The notes under the pieces: model-generated | Database searches by the model: none | The model's input: only the letters and a program-made list of their open reading frames with translations | Told to the model about the DNA's origin: nothing | In this document: one piece after another, positions 60,649 through 64,000 of the stretch | How the letters are laid out: each line of letters begins with the position of its first letter | Position numbering within the stretch: position 1 is the first letter of the stretch | Source of the DNA: Gottfriedia solisilvae | GTDB lineage: Bacteria; Bacillota; Bacilli; Bacillales; Bacillaceae_G | NCBI RefSeq assembly: GCF_002128405.1 | Contig: NZ_NETJ01000007.1 | Span: 1 to 64,000 of the forward strand | Length of the DNA stretch: 64,000 nt | Direction: 5' to 3' | Translations under genes and position numbers: made by a program

Positions 60649-61665
60649 CTAACCTAACAAACTGTAAAATAGTTTTTTTGCAATTTGAATATCATTTGTA
60701 CCATGGATGAATACTCTTCCATCTAGAAACATTACAAATCTATATTCTTGTAATTGGCAAGATAGCAAATATGGATTACGTTCTACTTTTCCATGTTGCA
60801 TCAATTGCTTCTCAAGTGTGTCAAAATCGTAATTATTAGCTTTAGATGGTCTTATTTGAACAGTATTTCTCCCGCAAAGAGTTTCTGTTTTTGTCTGGTT
60901 TTCATAAGATAAATAAGGATAAGTCTTATTTGTTCCACATGAAGGACATTCTTCTGATTTAAGTCTATCAACTTTTATTGAAAGATGTTGATTATTCCAT
61001 AAGTCAAACGTTACAAAGTTTTTATTAATAGATGAATAATCTTCTACTAAAATTTTCATTGCTTCAACAACTTGGTGAGCTGCTACTAACTGTACAGTTG
61101 GACTAATGATTCCGACCGTATCACATGTTGCTCCAGAAATTGGGACACTTTTTAAAATACAATTTAAACAAGGTGTATCTTCAGGCAAAATTGTACAACA
61201 CATACCATAACTACCTACACAAGAACCATATATCCAAGGAATATTATATTTTTGGGATAAATCATTTATAATAAATCGAATATCAAAATTATCTGTGGCG
61301 TCAATAATGACGTCTATTCCATCTAAAAGAATATCCATATTTTCTGCTCTAGCATCCATCACCAAGGCATCAATCATCACATCAGCATTAATGCTTTTAA
61401 GGCGTTGCTTGGCAGCAATCGCTTTTGGTAATTTTTTTGAAGCATCCTCTTCAGTGTAGAGTTGTTGTCTCTGCAAATTACTCCATTCAACATAGTCTCG
61501 ATCTATTAAAGTTAACTTACCAATTCCTGCGCGTACTAGCGATTCTGCACTTGAGCTCCCTAATGCTCCCGCTCCTATGATTAATACATGTTTCTTTCCA
61601 ATCTTCTCTTGACCATTTTCACCTATTGGTGCGAACAGCTGTTGACGTGAATAACGATCTAACAA
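60649..61665 (-). CDS. moeB: Molybdopterin-synthase adenylyltransferase MoeB / ThiF-like
   Basis: 338 residues. E1-like fold: RYSRQQLFAPIGENGQEKIG, ATP site VLIIGAGALGSSSAESLVRA, IIDATDNFDIRFIINDLS, and two zinc-binding CxxC pairs (PCLNCILK; ECPSCGTN). A C-terminal region of about 80 residues ends without a full rhodanese. It charges MoaD. It is 17 bases before moeA. Confidence 0.92.
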   Translation of the reverse strand: MLDRYSRQQLFAPIGENGQEKIGKKHVLIIGAGALGSSSAESLVRAGIGKLTLIDRDYVEWSNLQRQQLYTEEDASKKLPKAIAAKQRLKSINADVMIDALVMDARAENMDILLDGIDVIIDATDNFDIRFIINDLSQKYNIPWIYGSCVGSYGMCCTILPEDTPCLNCILKSVPISGATCDTVGIISPTVQLVAAHQVVEAMKILVEDYSSINKNFVTFDLWNNQHLSIKVDRLKSEECPSCGTNKTYPYLSYENQTKTETLCGRNTVQIRPSKANNYDFDTLEKQLMQHGKVERNPYLLSCQLQEYRFVMFLDGRVFIHGTNDIQIAKKLFYSLLG

Positions 61666-61701
61666 AGTACATCCTCCTCTCTAACTTTTTATAAAAATAC
61701 T

Positions 61702-62520
61702 TCACTTTAAAAACTCTGTTTTATATAAGGAGACCTTATTTATATCCTCACTATTTTGTTTTTTGTAGCAAGTAAAATAAGTAAAACCAACGAATCCTGA
61801 CCCACCAATTACATTACCAATAAAAACTGGAATAATATTTGATGAGAAATCGATCCACGAAAGTTCTCCTGCAAATATACCTGCTGAAATGATGAACATG
61901 TTTGCTACTACTTGCTGAAATCCCATTATCACTATAGCCATAATTGGAAACCAGATGCCCAAAACTTTCCCGATAAAATCCTCTACTCCATATGCTAGCC
62001 AAATCGCAAGGCATACTAACCAGTTACAACCAATTGCGGAAATTAATGATTGAATAAATGAATCATGTAATTTTTCTTGAGCGATCCATATCGTTTTCGT
62101 TAAATATGGTCCACTTTCAGTTAATCCTACAATATGTCCGAAGAAATATGCTACAAAAAGTGCACCACCAAAATTGGCTAACGTTATCCAAAACCAATTA
62201 CTGGCAACATGTTTCAACGATATTTTTTTTGCATAAAGTGCCATAGATACAGATAACATATTCCCTGTAACTAATTCTCCACCTGCTAAAACAACTAAAA
62301 TAAGTCCAATTGGAAAAACTGAACCACCTATTATGCTGACAAGACTTCCCCAATTTTGCGGTAAATTTCCTATCACCCTAATATATAATAAAAATCCTAA
62401 GGATATAAATGCTCCTCCCAAAAAGCCAAGCATTAGCATCTTAGATAAAGGGAGTCTTACTTTTTGAATGCCATCCTCCACCACAAGTCTAGCAATTTTT
62501 TCTGGCTTATGAAACGCCAT
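61702..62520 (-). CDS. Formate/nitrite channel (FNT family)
   Basis: 272 residues from the ATG at 62520 with GGAGGAG. Six membrane segments. FNT marks: GGAFISLGFLLYIRVIGNLP, LAGGELVTGNMLSVSMALYA with the GxxTGN core, and FIGNVIGGSGFVGFTYFTCY. It carries nitrite or formate, substrates or products of molybdenum enzymes. Whether it is a NirC or FocA type cannot be settled. Its ribosome site lies only 12 bases after a strong terminator-like hairpin. Confidence 0.88.
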   Translation of the reverse strand: MAFHKPEKIARLVVEDGIQKVRLPLSKMLMLGFLGGAFISLGFLLYIRVIGNLPQNWGSLVSIIGGSVFPIGLILVVLAGGELVTGNMLSVSMALYAKKISLKHVASNWFWITLANFGGALFVAYFFGHIVGLTESGPYLTKTIWIAQEKLHDSFIQSLISAIGCNWLVCLAIWLAYGVEDFIGKVLGIWFPIMAIVIMGFQQVVANMFIISAGIFAGELSWIDFSSNIIPVFIGNVIGGSGFVGFTYFTCYKKQNSEDINKVSLYKTEFLK

Positions 62521-62544
62521 ATTAACTCCTCCATTTTTCAAATA

Positions 62545-62600
62545 AAAAAGCAGCATTAAGAATTCCTTACGTAACAAAGGAATTTTTAATGCTGCTTAAT
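62545..62600 (-). terminator. Strong terminator hairpin directly before the FNT gene
   Basis: AAGCAGCATTAA and TTAATGCTGCTT form the outer stem, with inner AATTCCTT/AAGGAATT, about 20 pairs, then TTTTTTATTT on minus. There is no room for a promoter between its T-run and the FNT ribosome site, so genes downstream must be read through it. A small hairpin TCTCTG/GCAGAGA precedes it. Confidence 0.7.
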
Positions 62601-62733
62601 TTCTCTGCAAATCTTACAGAGATATCAATCATCACTTTTGTTTATCATATGAAAAGATACACAGAACTTGTATATCCTCCATTTAGCATATAAATTTATT
62701 TCGTCACTACACTTTGGTGGACTCTATTATATT

Positions 62734-63753
62734 TTAACCGCCAATATGGGACATTTCAATTTTTTGAGTTAATTTATGATTTTTTGTATGACTTAATCGC
62801 TCGTCTGAATATCGATCTGTACGATTACTCCATATAGATTGTATATATGTTTCAATTTCTTTATCTGTCTGATCTGAACGAATCAATTCTCTAAGATCAT
62901 ATCCTTTTGTCGCAAATAAACATGTATATAAACTTCCTTCAGCAGAAATACGTGCTCTAGTACAAGTTGAGCAAAATGAATCTGTCACAGAAGAGATTAT
63001 TCCAACTTCATCATCACTATCTTTATAACTATATCGAGTTGCTACTTCTCCAAGATAATTAGCTTCTTTAGATTCCAAGGGCATAATTTCATTAATCATA
63101 TCTATAATAGTTTGTTTTGAAATTACCTCGTCTAGTCTCCAACCATTGTAGTTTCCTACATCCATAAATTCAATAAATCGAAGGATATGCTTTTTCTCTT
63201 TAAAATATTGAGCCATCGGAATAATATCTTGTTCATTCTTGCCTTTTTGAACGACCATGTTTATTTTTACCTTGAGCCCAACATCTGCAGCAGCTTGTAT
63301 TCCTTCTAGTACAGTTTTCACATTACTTCTATTTCCATTTAAATAAGCAAATCTTTCTTCTTCTAATGAATCTAAACTAACTGTTACTCGTGTTAGACCA
63401 GCTTTATATAAATCTTTTGCAAACTTCTTGAGTAAAGAACCATTAGTAGTTAAACCAATATCCTCTACACCTTCAATTTTGTTAAGTCTTTCGATCAGTA
63501 CAGGAAGATCTCGACGTAATAATGGTTCACCACCAGTAATACGTAATTTTCTTACTCCTAATGATACAAAAATTCTTGTTAGTCTTTCAATTTCTTCAAA
63601 AGATAAGATTTTATCTTTTGGTAAAAATGTGTAATCAGGACCGAATACTTCTTCCGGCATACAATAACGGCAACGAAAATTGCAGCGATCGGTAACAGAA
63701 ATACGTAAATCCTGTAATGGCCGTTGATGTTTGTCCAATGCAACATTTTTCAT
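62734..63753 (-). CDS. moaA: GTP 3',8-cyclase MoaA
   Basis: 339 residues; GAGG lies eight bases before the ATG at 63753, while the ATG at 63759 is too close. Radical-SAM enzyme, first step of cofactor synthesis. N-terminal cluster [15 protein letters not shown] site [13 protein letters not shown]-terminal cluster [20 protein letters not shown], and a C-terminal GG (SHIGG) needed for GTP handling. Confidence 0.96.
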   Translation of the reverse strand: MKNVALDKHQRPLQDLRISVTDRCNFRCRYCMPEEVFGPDYTFLPKDKILSFEEIERLTRIFVSLGVRKLRITGGEPLLRRDLPVLIERLNKIEGVEDIGLTTNGSLLKKFAKDLYKAGLTRVTVSLDSLEEERFAYLNGNRSNVKTVLEGIQAAADVGLKVKINMVVQKGKNEQDIIPMAQYFKEKKHILRFIEFMDVGNYNGWRLDEVISKQTIIDMINEIMPLESKEANYLGEVATRYSYKDSDDEVGIISSVTDSFCSTCTRARISAEGSLYTCLFATKGYDLRELIRSDQTDKEIETYIQSIWSNRTDRYSDERLSHTKNHKLTQKIEMSHIGG

Positions 63754-63809
63754 ATTCATTGCCTCACTTTTTTATTTTGTTATTCAAGAAAGAAAGTAAA
63801 TCCACATTA

Positions 63810-64000
63810 TCATTTTTTATTCTCAATATCTAGTATTCTATTCGGATGGGTATAAACATTTAACGATTGATTTCTAATAAAACCAACAGTTGTAATGCCC
63901 AATTCTTCTGCTAATTGTAGAGCCAGTTCAGTAGGAGCTGACTTTGTTAATATTACTTCACAGCCAATTTTGGCAACCTTTAGTAATATTTCAGAAGATA
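63810..64000 (-). CDS. fdhD: C-terminal part of FdhD (sulfurtransferase for formate dehydrogenase)
   Basis: The minus-strand frame from the window edge reads SSEILLKVAKIGCEVILTKS then APTELALQLAEELGITTVGF and IRNQSLNVYTHPNRILDIEN to a TGA at 63810. TKSAPT, GITTVGFIR and NVYTHPNRI are FdhD marks. The N-terminus with the CxxC loop is outside. It suggests a molybdenum formate dehydrogenase nearby. Confidence 0.88.
   Translation of the reverse strand, partial: SSEILLKVAKIGCEVILTKSAPTELALQLAEELGITTVGFIRNQSLNVYTHPNRILDIENKK

Noticed and set aside
1-64000. tRNA, rRNA or complete insertion sequence
   Set aside because: No cloverleaf-like, rRNA-like or transposase-coding sequence was recognised on either strand.

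Overview
The window comes from a low-GC, endospore-forming member of the Bacillaceae. The evidence is an alpha/beta-type SASP gene with a sigma-G-like promoter, a complete ger-type germinant receptor operon, an aa3-type quinol oxidase (qoxABCD), Bacillus-type SpeA, and strong AAGGAGG-like ribosome binding sites throughout. The genus cannot be fixed from the sequence alone. Most of the window looks about one-third GC by eye. A block at about 19.4-23.9 kb is visibly richer in GC and looks acquired.

Layout. (1) 0-7.4 kb is an accessory region. It holds a type II Thoeris-like anti-phage locus (macro-domain ThsA plus TIR-like ThsB) with a DUF4062/TIR-like gene beside it, a helix-turn-helix regulator, a His-rich small membrane protein, a tyrosine recombinase without a canonical start codon, a large perfect dyad and three decayed genes. 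(2) 7.5-16.4 kb carries SASP, Dps, an Spx paralogue, a HesB-like protein, a dehalogenase-like hydrolase, the ger operon (order A-C-D-B) and an acetolactate-synthase-like enzyme. (3) 16.5-19.1 kb has two DUF1348 genes, gene debris and a LysR regulator. (4) 19.4-23.9 kb is a self-contained sigma-54 cassette: an M20 amidohydrolase, a transporter, their enhancer-binding activator, a textbook -24/-12 promoter and palindromic upstream sites. (5) 24-31 kb holds signalling genes (PAS-GGDEF, LuxR type, chemoreceptor, MocR). (6) 31.3-35.5 kb is qoxABCD plus a YtzI-like gene. (7) 35.8-43.9 kb is an array of small, mostly unknown genes. Several resemble orphan toxin-immunity proteins. They are separated by copies of one composite repeat made of a palindrome, a terminator hairpin and an outer arm. 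(8) 44-49.9 kb has marR-doxX, cyanase plus carbonic anhydrase, and an operon DUF1348-hps-phi-DUF1348-dinB. (9) 50-52.6 kb is a flavin-fold protein plus speA. (10) 52.7-64 kb is molybdate uptake and molybdenum-cofactor biosynthesis with a formate/nitrite channel, ending in fdhD.

The most interesting regulatory signal is one 18-bp near-palindrome, consensus ATACAKACNNGTMTGTAT. It sits in the same place inside five promoters: the 17-bp spacer between -35 and -10, reaching into the -10. A sixth copy lies in the loop of a hairpin. These sites lie upstream of the alpha/beta hydrolase, both DUF1348 loci including hps-phi, and the PNPOx-like/speA operon. One drives an orphan promoter antisense to the Spx paralogue. 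No TetR-like repressor is encoded in the window, so the sites suggest a distant regulator and a dispersed regulon that includes formaldehyde-fixing enzymes. Two of these promoters share a conserved long hairpin at the predicted 5' end of their RNA.

The second strong signal is the repeat-separated small-gene array at 35.8-43.9 kb. It has the look of a cassette array, but no matching integrase lies nearby.
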